Part shown: positions 1-8,802 of the stretch, piece by piece | Numbering within the stretch: the stretch's first letter is position 1 | How the letters are laid out: each line of letters starts with the position of its first letter | Assembly: GCA_030150965.1 (NCBI GenBank) | Contig: JASLEW010000541.1 | Span: 1-9,169 of the forward strand | Origin: Thermoanaerobaculia bacterium | Lineage (GTDB): Bacteria > Acidobacteriota > Thermoanaerobaculia > Multivoradales > UBA5704 | DNA: 9,169 nt | Reading direction: 5' to 3' | Notes under the pieces: generated by a model | The model's input: only the letters and a program-made list of their open reading frames with translations | What the model was told of the DNA's origin: nothing | Database searches by the model: none | Translations under genes and position numbers: made by a program

Positions 1-1092
1 GCCCGGCCCGGCCGCCGCCGGCACGGCGAAGGCGCCCGAGCGCAGCGCCTCGATCTCCGGTTCGAGCACGGCGAGGATCTCGCCGCAGCCGGCGCAGCGC
101 TGGTCCGGGACCTTGGCCAGGCAGCGGGCGACCAGGCCGGCGATGGCCGGGCTCCAGGCCGGCGCCAGGTCGCGCAGCGGGCGCGGCTCCTCGTTGAGCA
201 GGCGGTAGGAGACCTCCGAGAAGGTGCTGCCCTTGAACGGCCGCTCGTAGGTGAGCAGCTCGTAGGCCAGGACGCCGAAGGAGAAGATGTCGGTGCGCCG
301 GTCCACCGCCTCGCCCCGCAGCTGCTCGGGCGCCAGGTAGCCCACCGTCCCCAGGGTCATCCCCTGGGTGGTCACCTCCGAGACCTCGTGCAGCAGCTTG
401 GCGATGCCGAAGTCCATGATCTTGACCGCGCCGCCCGGCTGGACGCGGACGTTGGCGGGCTTGATGTCGCGGTGCAGCACGCCCTGGCGGTGGGCGTGAT
501 CGAGCCCCCGCGCCACCTGCACCAGGACGTCGAGGCGCTGGAGGGGGGTGAGCGGCTCCCGGCGGGCGATCTTGTGATGGAGATCCTCGCCCTCCAGGAA
601 CTCCTGCACCAGGTAGGGGACGCCCTGCTCGATGCCGAGGTCGTGGACGGTGGTGATGTTGGGGTGCTGCAGCCCGGCGGCGATCTGCCCCTCGCGGACG
701 AAGCGGCGGCGGAGCCTCTCGTCGCGCGACGAGCAGGTCTTGACCGCCACGTAGCGCTGCAGGACCGGATCGCGCCCCTTGTAGACGACGCCGAACCCCC
801 CCTCGCCGATGCGCTCCAGGATCTCGACCTTGCCCGCCCGGCCGATGACCGCCAGCGGATCGGGCTGGGCGGCGAGCAGCAGGTCCGAGCCGCGGCGGAT
901 GGCGGACTCGATGAAGGTGCCGGCCGCCGCGTCCGAGCGCAGCAGCGCCGCCACCTCGGCGCGCAGGCCGTCGTCGCCGGCGCAGGCCCGGTCCAGGAGG
1001 GCGGCCTGCTCCGCGGCGGGCAGATCGGCCGCGGCCTCGAAGAGCTCCTGCACGCGGCGCCAGCGGCCGCTCGGCGAGGCCGGGGCGGTCAT
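1..1092 (-). CDS. Hanks-type serine/threonine protein kinase, N-terminal 364 residues (C-terminus beyond window edge)
   Basis: I translated the frame by hand. It is open from an ATG at 1092 to the window edge with no stop. Residues 1-85 form a charged, probably helical N-terminal region often seen ahead of the kinase domain in acidobacterial kinases. The kinase domain then has every key element: glycine loop IGEGGFGVVY (95-104), VAVK with the ATP-orienting lysine K118, catalytic loop HRDIKPAN (207-214, base D209), DFG (227-229) and APEQ (254-257). It should therefore be an active protein kinase. The ATG overlaps the stop of the upstream sigma-factor gene as ATGA, so the two are probably co-translated, and the likely substrate or partner is that sigma factor or the pathway controlling it. 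Many relatives carry TPR, beta-propeller or membrane segments after the kinase domain; that part is not in view. Confidence 0.93.
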   Translation of the reverse strand, partial: MTAPASPSGRWRRVQELFEAAADLPAAEQAALLDRACAGDDGLRAEVAALLRSDAAAGTFIESAIRRGSDLLLAAQPDPLAVIGRAGKVEILERIGEGGFGVVYKGRDPVLQRYVAVKTCSSRDERLRRRFVREGQIAAGLQHPNITTVHDLGIEQGVPYLVQEFLEGEDLHHKIARREPLTPLQRLDVLVQVARGLDHAHRQGVLHRDIKPANVRVQPGGAVKIMDFGIAKLLHEVSEVTTQGMTLGTVGYLAPEQLRGEAVDRRTDIFSFGVLAYELLTYERPFKGSTFSEVSYRLLNEEPRPLRDLAPAWSPAIAGLVARCLAKVPDQRCAGCGEILAVLEPEIEALRSGAFAVPAAAGPG

Positions 1093-1667
1093 CTGCCCTG
1101 CCCCTCCCCCGCCACCGCGATCTGGCTGTGCAGCCAGGCGCGCGCCAGGCGCGCCTCCTTGACCACCGTCGGCACCGACACGCCCAGCACGGCCGCGGTC
1201 TCCTCCAGGGTCAGGCCGCCGAAGAACCGCAGCTCGATCACCCGGCTCTTGCGCGGATCGAGCACCTCCAGGCTCTTCAGCGCGTCGTCCAGGGCCACCA
1301 CGTCGGCCGCGCTCTCGACCGCCGGGTCGCGCGCCTCGTCGAGCGACACCTTGACCACGCTGCCGCCGCGCTTGGCCGCATCGCGCCCGCGGGCGTGATC
1401 GACCAGCACCCGCCGCATCATCTGCGCCGCCACGGCATAGAAATGCACCCGGTCGTTCCAGTGCAGCTCGGCGCCGCCGGCCAGGCGCAGGTAGACCTCG
1501 TGCACCAGCGCCGTGGCCTCCAGGGTGTGGCCGTCCCGCTCGCCGCGCAGATGGCGGCGGGCGATCCGGCGCAGCTCGCCGTAGACCAGCGGCAGCAGCT
1601 CCTCGCTCGCCTCGCGGTCCCCCTGCTGCCAGCGGCGCAGCAGCCCGGTCACGTCCCGCGGCGCCAC
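1089..1667 (-). CDS. ECF-type RNA polymerase sigma factor (resembles the TIGR02999 kinase-associated group)
   Basis: This 192-residue protein has the two-domain layout of ECF sigma factors. Region 2 covers about 20-100 (LVHEVYLRL, then FYAVAAQMMRRVLVDHAR, core binding and -10 recognition). Region 4 covers about 125-182 (LDPRKSRVIELRFFGGLTLEETAAVLG followed by the recognition helix SVPTVVKEARLARAWL). This matches the family usually found beside Hanks-type kinases in Acidobacteriota and Planctomycetota. No transmembrane or zinc-binding anti-sigma gene lies next to it. The start is a GTG at 1667. An in-frame TGA two codons upstream rules out a longer protein, and there is no clear Shine-Dalgarno; a GTG at residue 6 is an alternative. 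The gene shares ATGA with the downstream kinase gene. The 151-bp gap to the receptor gene upstream shows no convincing promoter, and its only hairpins are a 5-bp CGCGG stem and a loopless GCGCCGGCGC palindrome. Confidence 0.93.
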   Translation of the reverse strand: MAPRDVTGLLRRWQQGDREASEELLPLVYGELRRIARRHLRGERDGHTLEATALVHEVYLRLAGGAELHWNDRVHFYAVAAQMMRRVLVDHARGRDAAKRGGSVVKVSLDEARDPAVESAADVVALDDALKSLEVLDPRKSRVIELRFFGGLTLEETAAVLGVSVPTVVKEARLARAWLHSQIAVAGEGQGR

Positions 1668-1818
1668 GGCTCAGCCCGGCCCGCCGCGCCGCGGTGCCCG
1701 GCGCTTCCGCTGATGTCTTCCAGGAGTCATGCCGCCGCCCGAGGGAACGACCCGCAGCAGCGCGCAATCTTATCGCGGATACCCGCGGAGGGCGCCGGCG
1801 CTCAACCGGACCCGCCGC

Positions 1819-4785
1819 TCAGAACCGGACTCCCAGGGTGAGCCGGTAGCTGCGCGGCGCCTGGAGGTCGAGGATCGACACCGGCTTGCCGAAGAGCGAG
1901 CTGTCCACCAGCGGATCGACCGCCAGCACCTGGCGCTGGTTGGTGAGGTTGAACACCTCCGCCCGCATCTCCACCGCCAGGCCGGGGCGCAGCACCTGGA
2001 TCTCCGAGCCGAACGACAGGTCGAGCTGGAACACGTCCGGCAGCCGCAGCGAGCCGCGCGGGGTCAGGAAGCGGGTGCCCAGCGGATCGGTCTCCTCCAT
2101 CTGATAGGGCACGCCGCTCTCGTAGAGCAGCGCCGTGCCCACCGACAGGTCGGCGCGCCGCCAGGGCCAGTGATAGAGGCTGTAGAGCTTGATCTGGTCG
2201 CGCCGGTCGTAGGGCGCGAGGCCGTAGCGGTTGATCAGGTTGACGTCGGAGACGTTGCTGAAGTCGGCGAAGCCCGAGGGGTTGGCGCCGGTGTCGTCGA
2301 ACAGGTTCCCCTGCGTGCGGCTGCGGGTGTAGGAGCCGAGCAGCTGCCAGTGGTCGGAGTAGCGCTTCTGCACCAGGAGCTGGAGGGACTGCTGCTGGCG
2401 CCGCGCCGCCGGCAGGTTCTCGATCTGCGAGGTGGTGCCGGTGAGCGTGCCGGCCGCGTTGAAGACGCCCTGTGTCACGTCCTCCCACAGGTCGTGCCAG
2501 CGGCGGTGGATGTAATGGAGGCTGAGCCCCACCGAGGAGGTGACCTGGCGCTCGAAGCCGATGGTCGTCTCGTCGAGCCAGGAGCGGTGGAGGTCCGCGC
2601 GCGGCGCGGCGGCCTGGGAGCTGACCAAGCCGACCGGCGCGCCGGCCACCCAGCAGCGCGAGCCCAGGTTGGCCGGGTCCTGGCTGGCGCAGGCCGGATT
2701 GGCGGCATCCCAGGTGTACGGGGTGTAGCCGGAGAGCGCGTCGAGGTTCTCGAAGGTGTCCAGGAACTGGTGCAGGAACGGCTCGTAGTAGCGGCCGTAG
2801 GTGCCGGTCAAGAGCACCTTGCGGTCGCCGGTGGCGTCGAAGGTGACCCCGAGCCGCGGCGCCAGGGTGGTGGAGTCGAGCAGGTGGCCGAAATCGGTGT
2901 CGCTGGCGCGCACCGACTCGTAACGGCCGCCCAGGCTCACCAGCCAGCGCTCGACGGCGATCGCGTCGCTCAGATAGAACGCCCAGGTCTGCTCGATGCT
3001 GCGCGTGGCGCCGCGCGCCCACAGCTCGTCGAGCTGATAGGGCTGAAAGCTCCCGGTCGCCGGGTCGAACGGCGGGCAGGCGGCCGGCGGGCACCCCGGC
3101 ACCTGGTCCAGGTCGATGAACAGCTGCCCCTCGACCGGCCTGCCGGTCGCCGGATCGATGCCCGCGGCACCCGGGAAGTTGAAGCGCCGATCCGACTCGG
3201 TGCGCTGGAAATCCACCCCCGACTTGAGCTCGTGGTCGGTGGGGCCGAGCTGCACGAAGCCGGTCAGCACCAGGTTCCCCTGGCGGCGCGGCCGGCGCTC
3301 GTAGCCCTGGTCGGTGATGCCGTTGTAGAGCACGGCGCCCGGCAGGTCGAGGGCGCCGGGGTCGGCCGGCAGCTGGGCCGGCGCGGCGAGCGCGAGGTGC
3401 GGCGCGTCCGCGGTCAGGCCGCGCGAGTTGAGCGGCTGGCGGGTGAGCGAGCGGCTCTGCTCGGCCAGGGTCAGCTCCGCCGACATGTCCTGGCGCAGGG
3501 CGCTGTTCCACTGGAGCTTGCCGAAGCTGCCGTCCTGCGCCTGGTGCTCCAGGGCGTAGATGTCGCCGGGGATGGGGCCGACCAGGGCGCCGCCGAGCGG
3601 CGTCACGGCGCCCGCCAGGACGTTCTCGGCATCGCCGCGGTCGAAGGGGTCGAAGACGCCGAAGCTGGTCGAGTCGCTGGTGAACTGGCCGACCAGGGTG
3701 TTGCTGTCGTCGACCTGCCAGGTCACCTTGGCCGCCGAGCTCTCGATCTCGGCGCCGCGGTTCCAGGTGGTGCCGGCGACGGTCGGGCCGAGGAAGGTGC
3801 TCTGGGTGTCGTCGTAGGCGCCGAAGAACCACACCCGGTCGCGCAGCAGGGGGCCGCCCAGGGCCAGCGCCAGCTCGGGATCGACGCGGTTGGGGCCGGA
3901 GTTGGCGGCGGCGATCTCCGGCGCCAGCTGCGCCACCTCGCGCGCCGGGTAGCTGTAGGGGCTGTTCCAGTGCTGGTTGGCGGCGAGCAGGCGGGCGACG
4001 CCCTGGTACTCGTTGGTGCCCGCGCGGGTGACGACGTTCACCACCCCGCCCGAGGAGCGCCCGTACTCGGCGGGGGCGCCGGCGGTGGTCATGCTCACCT
4101 CCTGGACCGCCTGGTAGGCGAGGTTGAGGCCGAACAGGCCGGTGGTGGGATCGGTCGTGTCCACGCCGTCGATCAGGTACTGGTTGTCGGTGCGCAGCGC
4201 GCCGTTGACGTTGGGGTTGCCGTCGGGCGCGCCGGCGACGCCGGGCAGCAGCAGGGCCACGCCCTGGTAGGTGCGGGGCAGCGGCAGCCGGTCGAGGAAA
4301 TCGAAGCTCAGGTCGGTGCCGACGCGGGTCTCGAAGCGGTTGGTGATCGCCGGCTCGGCGACGACCTGGATCTCCTGCTGCGCGGCGACGCCGGCCGGCG
4401 CCGGCGCCTGGGCCGGCTGCGCCGCTGGCGCCGGTCCGACCAGCCGCAGCTGCACCTCCGCCGTGCGGCCGAGGGAGACCTGCACGCCGTGCCGGTCGGC
4501 GGCCAGCCCGAGCAGCTCGGCGTGGATGTCGTAGAGGCCGACGCCGAGGGCGGGGAAGCGGAAGCGCCCCTGGTCGTCGGCCACCTCGGTGCGGCGGATC
4601 TGCGGCCCCGAGGCGGTCACCACCGCCGCCGCCACGCCGGTGCCGGAGGCGTCCACCACCTGGCCGGTGATGAGTCCGGTCTGCGGTCCGTCGGCGCGCA
4701 GCGCGGTGCGCGTCGCGAGCCCGAGCAGCACCCCGGCCACGAGCGGCAGGACACAGCGGGAATGCCACCGGTGGCAGGTCATCAT
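1819..4785 (-). CDS. Oar-like TonB-dependent outer-membrane receptor with N-terminal carboxypeptidase-regulatory-like domain
   Basis: This 988-residue protein has the architecture of Oar-like receptors. A signal peptide comes first (about 1-31: basic start, hydrophobic CVLPLVAGVLLGLA, likely cleavage after ALRA). A carboxypeptidase-regulatory-like beta-sandwich follows (about 37-115, GLITGQVVDASGTGV), then a Pro/Ala linker (116-136). A TonB-box-like EIQVVAE lies at 138-144, followed by the plug (about 145-255, YLIDGVDTTDP and GGVVNVVTRAGTNEYQG). The rest is a long beta-barrel ending in aromatic RF, the usual signal for outer-membrane assembly. It probably imports a large ligand or takes part in surface function; the substrate cannot be told from sequence. 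No ExbB, ExbD or TonB gene is nearby. The start is the first of two adjacent ATGs, and the ribosome site is weak. Long open frames in other registers across this region are GC-driven shadows. Confidence 0.93.
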   Translation of the reverse strand: MMTCHRWHSRCVLPLVAGVLLGLATRTALRADGPQTGLITGQVVDASGTGVAAAVVTASGPQIRRTEVADDQGRFRFPALGVGLYDIHAELLGLAADRHGVQVSLGRTAEVQLRLVGPAPAAQPAQAPAPAGVAAQQEIQVVAEPAITNRFETRVGTDLSFDFLDRLPLPRTYQGVALLLPGVAGAPDGNPNVNGALRTDNQYLIDGVDTTDPTTGLFGLNLAYQAVQEVSMTTAGAPAEYGRSSGGVVNVVTRAGTNEYQGVARLLAANQHWNSPYSYPAREVAQLAPEIAAANSGPNRVDPELALALGGPLLRDRVWFFGAYDDTQSTFLGPTVAGTTWNRGAEIESSAAKVTWQVDDSNTLVGQFTSDSTSFGVFDPFDRGDAENVLAGAVTPLGGALVGPIPGDIYALEHQAQDGSFGKLQWNSALRQDMSAELTLAEQSRSLTRQPLNSRGLTADAPHLALAAPAQLPADPGALDLPGAVLYNGITDQGYERRPRRQGNLVLTGFVQLGPTDHELKSGVDFQRTESDRRFNFPGAAGIDPATGRPVEGQLFIDLDQVPGCPPAACPPFDPATGSFQPYQLDELWARGATRSIEQTWAFYLSDAIAVERWLVSLGGRYESVRASDTDFGHLLDSTTLAPRLGVTFDATGDRKVLLTGTYGRYYEPFLHQFLDTFENLDALSGYTPYTWDAANPACASQDPANLGSRCWVAGAPVGLVSSQAAAPRADLHRSWLDETTIGFERQVTSSVGLSLHYIHRRWHDLWEDVTQGVFNAAGTLTGTTSQIENLPAARRQQQSLQLLVQKRYSDHWQLLGSYTRSRTQGNLFDDTGANPSGFADFSNVSDVNLINRYGLAPYDRRDQIKLYSLYHWPWRRADLSVGTALLYESGVPYQMEETDPLGTRFLTPRGSLRLPDVFQLDLSFGSEIQVLRPGLAVEMRAEVFNLTNQRQVLAVDPLVDSSLFGKPVSILDLQAPRSYRLTLGVRF

Positions 4786-4800
4786 CGGGTCGCCGCGGTG

Positions 4801-4806
4801 ATTCTA
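4801..4806 (-). promoter_or_regulatory. Possible -10 element for the receptor gene
   Basis: On the minus strand, TAGAAT (5 of 6 to TATAAT) lies 15 bases before the receptor ATG, in an AT-containing island (GACTAGAATC) of an otherwise extremely GC-rich gap. No -35 hexamer is visible at 16-18 bp. If it is used, the leader would be only about 9 nt. This is a weak call. Confidence 0.25.
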
Positions 4807-4821
4807 GTCGAACGGCGCGGC

Positions 4822-4942
4822 GGCGCCGCCGGCTGGCGCCGGCCCGACGATCCAGGCGCCTCCGGCTACGCCGGAGGATCGATCAGGCGCCTCCGGCCAG
4901 CGCCGGAGGGTCGATCAGGCGCCTCCGGCTAACGCCGGAGGC
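4822..4942. repeat. Array of REP-like palindromic repeats, three good units plus one degenerate
   Basis: Three units of 31-32 bp, each containing AGGCGCCTCCGGC then 3-4 nt then GCCGGAGG, are separated by GATCGATC-like joints. The hairpins are 4859-4877 (8-bp stem, loop TAC), 4890-4909 (8-bp stem, loop CAGC) and 4921-4942 (9-bp stem, loop TAAC). A fourth, decayed unit precedes them: GGCGCCGCCGGC at 4822 matches the unit start at 11 of 12 positions, and a GCCGGC/GCCGGC hairpin follows at 4828-4843. The loops differ while the stems are conserved, as expected for selected or mobile palindromes. No T-run follows any stem on either strand, so these are not classic intrinsic terminators, although they could stabilise the pyrE mRNA 3' end. 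The last unit lies inside the pyrE reading frame. Confidence 0.85.
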
Positions 4943-5557
4943 TTGTCATACCCGTTGCCGGCCGAGGGGGCGCGGGCGGGCTCGGGGCGGCTGCCGGGTT
5001 TCTCGGGGCTGCTGCCGGCGAGGCATTGCGGGCAGTCGGCGGGGCTGAAGGAGGGTAGATCGAGGATGGTCAGGCTGCGGAAGGGGACGTCGAACGGCGT
5101 GCGGCCGCCGGAGCGGTCGAGGATCGCCCCGATCGCCACCACGCGCGCGCCGCGGCCGGTGGCGAGCGCCGCGGTCTCGAGCGTCGAGCGCCCGGTGGTC
5201 ACCACGTCCTCGACGATCACCACCCGCTCGCCCTGGCGCAGGCTGAAGCCGCGCCGCAGGCCGAGCGCGTCGCCCTTGCGCTCGGCGAAGCGGAAGGGCA
5301 CGCCGAGCGCCGCGGCCACCTCGTGGCCGATGATGATGCCGCCCAGGGCGGGCGCCAGGACCGAGTCGGGATGATAGGAGCGCAGCTCCTCGGCCAGCTC
5401 GGCGCCCACCCGGCGCGAGCGCACCGGGTCCTCGAGCAGCAGCGCGCATTGCACGTAGGCCGGCGAATGCAGGCCCGAGGAGAGCAGGAAATGGCCGCGG
5501 CAGAGGGCGCCGCTCTCTTCCAAGAGGCGCAGCAGCAGCGCCTCGCGGCGCTCACGT

Positions 5558-5568
<11 letters not shown>
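4915..5568 (-). CDS. pyrE: Orotate phosphoribosyltransferase
   Basis: This enzyme joins orotate to PRPP to give orotidine monophosphate in de novo pyrimidine synthesis, in the cytoplasm. The 217-residue protein shows the family features: GHFLLSSGLHSPAYVQC (25-41), APALGGIIIGHEVA (72-85), AERKG (95-99) and the PRPP-binding signature VVIVEDVVTTGRST (116-129, acidic pair E120/D121). A CPQC pair (179-182) followed by EKPGSR is usual at the end of one PyrE subgroup. About 22 residues follow that normal end, and the last nine (KPPALAGGA, 209-217) are encoded by a palindromic repeat unit. The start is a GTG with a perfect AGGAGG six bases upstream. It lies inside the 3' end of the upstream regulator gene (11-bp overlap), so translation is probably coupled to that gene. 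No other pyr gene is in the window. Confidence 0.95.
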
Positions 5569-6943
<1,375 letters not shown>

Positions 6944-6985
6944 CGCCTGGGAGTCTATCGCGGTCAGGACGCGGTGCGGAGCACG

Positions 6986-7031
6986 AAAAAACGGCGGGGC
7001 GGTTCGGGTGCTCTCCGAACGCCCCGCCGTT
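6986..7031 (-). terminator. Strong intrinsic terminator of degP
   Basis: Read on the minus strand, a 17-bp GC-rich stem (AACGGCGGGGCGTTCGG pairing with its complement, one bulged base) closes a short loop and is followed directly by six T (6991-6986). It starts 34 nt after the degP stop and separates degP from the response-regulator/pyrE unit. The plus direction lacks a T-run, so it works one way. Confidence 0.93.
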
Positions 7032-7064
7032 CCTATGTGGCGCAGCGGTGTGCCGTGGTGGAGC

Positions 7065-8645
7065 TTAAGGCACCTGCACGACCGCGAAGAAAGGGGGAAG
7101 CGCCTCGCCTCGCCGGCCGAAACGCAGGGTGTAGAGACGCAGATAGGACTTCGACTTCGCCGCCCCGACGACGCGCTCGAAGTCGCCGACGTTGCGGACT
7201 TGCTGACCGTTCACCTCGGTGATCACCATCCCCGGCCGCACCGCCTGGTCGTAGAGCGGGCTGGTGGCGGTGATGTTGGTCACCAGCACGCCCGTGGTGT
7301 TGCTCGGCAGGTTGAAGTTGGAGCGCACGTTGGCGGTGATGTCCTGGTACTGGAGGCCCAGCCAGTTGATGCCGCTGTTGCCCTCCTGGCGCTCCTGATT
7401 GCTCGCCTGCTGGTCGAGCAGCGGCCGCTCGCGCAGCTTGACGTTGACCTCCTGCGGCTTGCCGTTGCGCAGCAGCGACAGGGTCACCGTGGCGTTGGGA
7501 CCCTTGGCCGAGACGTAGTCGATCAGGTCGCGGGTGGTCTTGATGTGGTGGCCGTCGACGGCGGTGATGATGTCGCCGTGCTCGACGCCGGCGTCGGCCG
7601 CGGGGGTGCCGGAGACCACCTCGCCCACCAGGGCGCCGTCGGTCGAGGTCAGGCCGAACGCCTGGGCGTGCGGCCAGTCGAGGTTCTGGATGTTGATGCC
7701 CAGGTAGCCGCGGCTCACCCGTCCCTTGTCGCGCAGCTGCGGCAGGATGTCCTTGAGGGTGTTGACCGGCACCGCGAAGCCGATGTTCTCGGCCCCGTAG
7801 TTGATGGCGCTGGCGATGCCCACCACCTGCCCCTGCAGGTTGACCAGCGGCCCGCCCGAGTTGCCGAAGTTGATCGCCGCGTCGGTCTGCAGGAAGTTCT
7901 CGAACGAGACGTCGTTGATGCCGATCGACCGCCCCTTGGCGCTGATCACGCCGGTGGTCACCGTCTTGTTCAGGTTGAGCGGATTGCCGATCACCATCAC
8001 CCAGTCGCCGACGCGCGCCCGGTCGCTGTCGCCGAGCTCCAGGTACTTGAGGTTGGAGCCGGCGTCGATCTTGAGCAGCGCCAGGTCGGTCGCCGCGTCG
8101 GCGCCCTTGACCTTGGCGGTGTAGTCGCGGTCGCCCAGGTGCACCTTGACGTCGGAGGCGCCCTCGATGACATGGTTGTTGGTGACGATCAGGCCGTCGC
8201 GCGAGATGACGAAGCCGCTGCCGCCGGCCTCGGAACGGAAGTCCTCGGGCTGGCCGGGACCGCCGGGGCCGGGGCTCGCCCCGCCGTCGTCGTCACCGCC
8301 CTGGCCGCGGCCACGGGGGCCGAAGAAGAACTCGAACGGATCGATGTTGCCGCCGCCACCGCCGCCGTTGCGGCGGCCGCGGCTGCGCGGCGCCTTCTCG
8401 ATGGTGGCGGCCTGGATGGAGACGATGGCCGGATCGACGGCCTCGGCAAGGTCGGCGAAGCTGGGCAGGCCGCGGGTGGCGACCGCCGTGCTCTCGGCGA
8501 CCTTGGTGGCGCTCAGGGAGCTGTCCGAGGTCTGCGTCATCCCTGGCATCGTCATCCCCAACCCACCGGCCAGGACCATTCCAAAGACAACCGCTCCCAA
8601 GACCAGCAAGAACGTTGAGACTTGGCGACTGCGGGTTATGCTCAT
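7065..8645 (-). CDS. degP: Periplasmic serine protease/chaperone of the Do (DegP/HtrA) family
   Basis: This protein cleaves or refolds damaged envelope proteins in the periplasm. Its 526 residues comprise an N-terminal membrane anchor or signal (about 10-30, TFLLVLGAVVFGMVLAGGL), then a trypsin-like domain (about 62-305) with catalytic triad H158 (TNNHVIEGA), D187 (TDLALLKID) and S263 (FGNSGGPL). PDZ1 (about 310-405, RGYLGINIQ) and PDZ2 (about 450-510, TGVLVTNITATSPLYDQ) follow. A low-complexity Gly/Arg/Asp-rich insert (about 86-135) sits in the N-terminal loop of the protease, where DegP proteins vary. I chose ATG 8645 because AAAGGAG lies 12 nt upstream and the anchor follows at once. The frame stays open to a TTG at 8882, but that extension is unlike the family and would cover the promoter. 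A sigma-54-type promoter candidate lies about 55 bp upstream. DegP and DegQ cannot be separated here. Confidence 0.95.
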   Translation of the reverse strand: MSITRSRQVSTFLLVLGAVVFGMVLAGGLGMTMPGMTQTSDSSLSATKVAESTAVATRGLPSFADLAEAVDPAIVSIQAATIEKAPRSRGRRNGGGGGGNIDPFEFFFGPRGRGQGGDDDGGASPGPGGPGQPEDFRSEAGGSGFVISRDGLIVTNNHVIEGASDVKVHLGDRDYTAKVKGADAATDLALLKIDAGSNLKYLELGDSDRARVGDWVMVIGNPLNLNKTVTTGVISAKGRSIGINDVSFENFLQTDAAINFGNSGGPLVNLQGQVVGIASAINYGAENIGFAVPVNTLKDILPQLRDKGRVSRGYLGINIQNLDWPHAQAFGLTSTDGALVGEVVSGTPAADAGVEHGDIITAVDGHHIKTTRDLIDYVSAKGPNATVTLSLLRNGKPQEVNVKLRERPLLDQQASNQERQEGNSGINWLGLQYQDITANVRSNFNLPSNTTGVLVTNITATSPLYDQAVRPGMVITEVNGQQVRNVGDFERVVGAAKSKSYLRLYTLRFGRRGEALPPFFAVVQVP

Positions 8646-8699
8646 GAGTGCTGCGATCTCCTTTCCTCGACTTCCCTTCTCCTGTCCCACACCGGCTAC

Positions 8700-8718
8700 A
8701 AGCAAGGACGTTGCCAGG
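8700..8718 (-). promoter_or_regulatory. Candidate sigma-54 (-24/-12) promoter of degP
   Basis: The minus strand reads CTGGCAACGTCCTTGCTT. Against YTGGCACG-N4-TTGCW, it keeps CTGGCA and TTGCT and mismatches only the C and G of CACG. The GG (8715-8714) and GC (8703-8702) doublets are exactly 10 nt apart, the spacing sigma-54 requires. The predicted start is near 8690, giving a 5' leader of about 45 nt that holds the degP ribosome site. Chance is possible in a GC-rich gap, but this is the only match I found in the intergenic spaces. Confidence 0.55.
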
Positions 8719-8752
8719 AACATTCCCGAGGAGAAAACGGTTGTTGCGGCGA

Positions 8753-8773
8753 GTGCCGCTGCCAAATTGGCAC
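8753..8773. promoter_or_regulatory. Nested dyad, possible enhancer site upstream of degP
   Basis: A perfect 13-bp dyad, TGCCAA-A-TTGGCA (8760-8772), sits inside a wider pair, GTGCC-N11-GGCAC (8753-8773). Its centre is about 75 bp upstream of the predicted degP start, a usual place for sites bound by sigma-54 activators with Fis-type DNA-binding domains. The binding protein is not known. Confidence 0.4.
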
Positions 8774-8802
8774 GCCGAGGAAGGCGCCGCCGCGACTGCG
8801 CC

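Noticed and set aside
388..1398. Plus-strand open frame opposite the kinase and sigma-factor genes
   Set aside because: Antisense shadow. The minus strand holds intact kinase and sigma motifs, and the plus product matches nothing.
1766..1790. GATAAGAT as a -10 promoter element for the sigma-factor operon
   Set aside because: There is no matching -35 at any usual distance, and it is over 90 bp from the start codon; not enough to call.
1802..4768. Second 988-codon minus frame over the receptor
   Set aside because: It is a shifted-frame shadow: Arg/Pro/Ala-rich with no signal peptide or family motif, while the other frame is a full Oar-like protein.
1729..4932. 1067-codon open frame on the plus strand, antisense to the receptor gene
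   Set aside because: Its translation is rich in R, G, V, A, E, L and Q with no domain. It mirrors the receptor's codon pattern and comes from extreme GC content at third positions.
4859..4942. Palindromes after pyrE as intrinsic terminators
   Set aside because: The stems are strong but no T-run follows on either strand, and one stem lies within the coding sequence.
4822..4942. CRISPR array
   Set aside because: The units are contiguous palindromes of 31-32 bp with no variable spacers and no cas genes nearby.
8765..8782. TTGGCACG on the plus strand as a sigma-54 promoter
   Set aside because: The -24 part matches, but the GC doublet at the required 10-nt distance is missing (AA instead).
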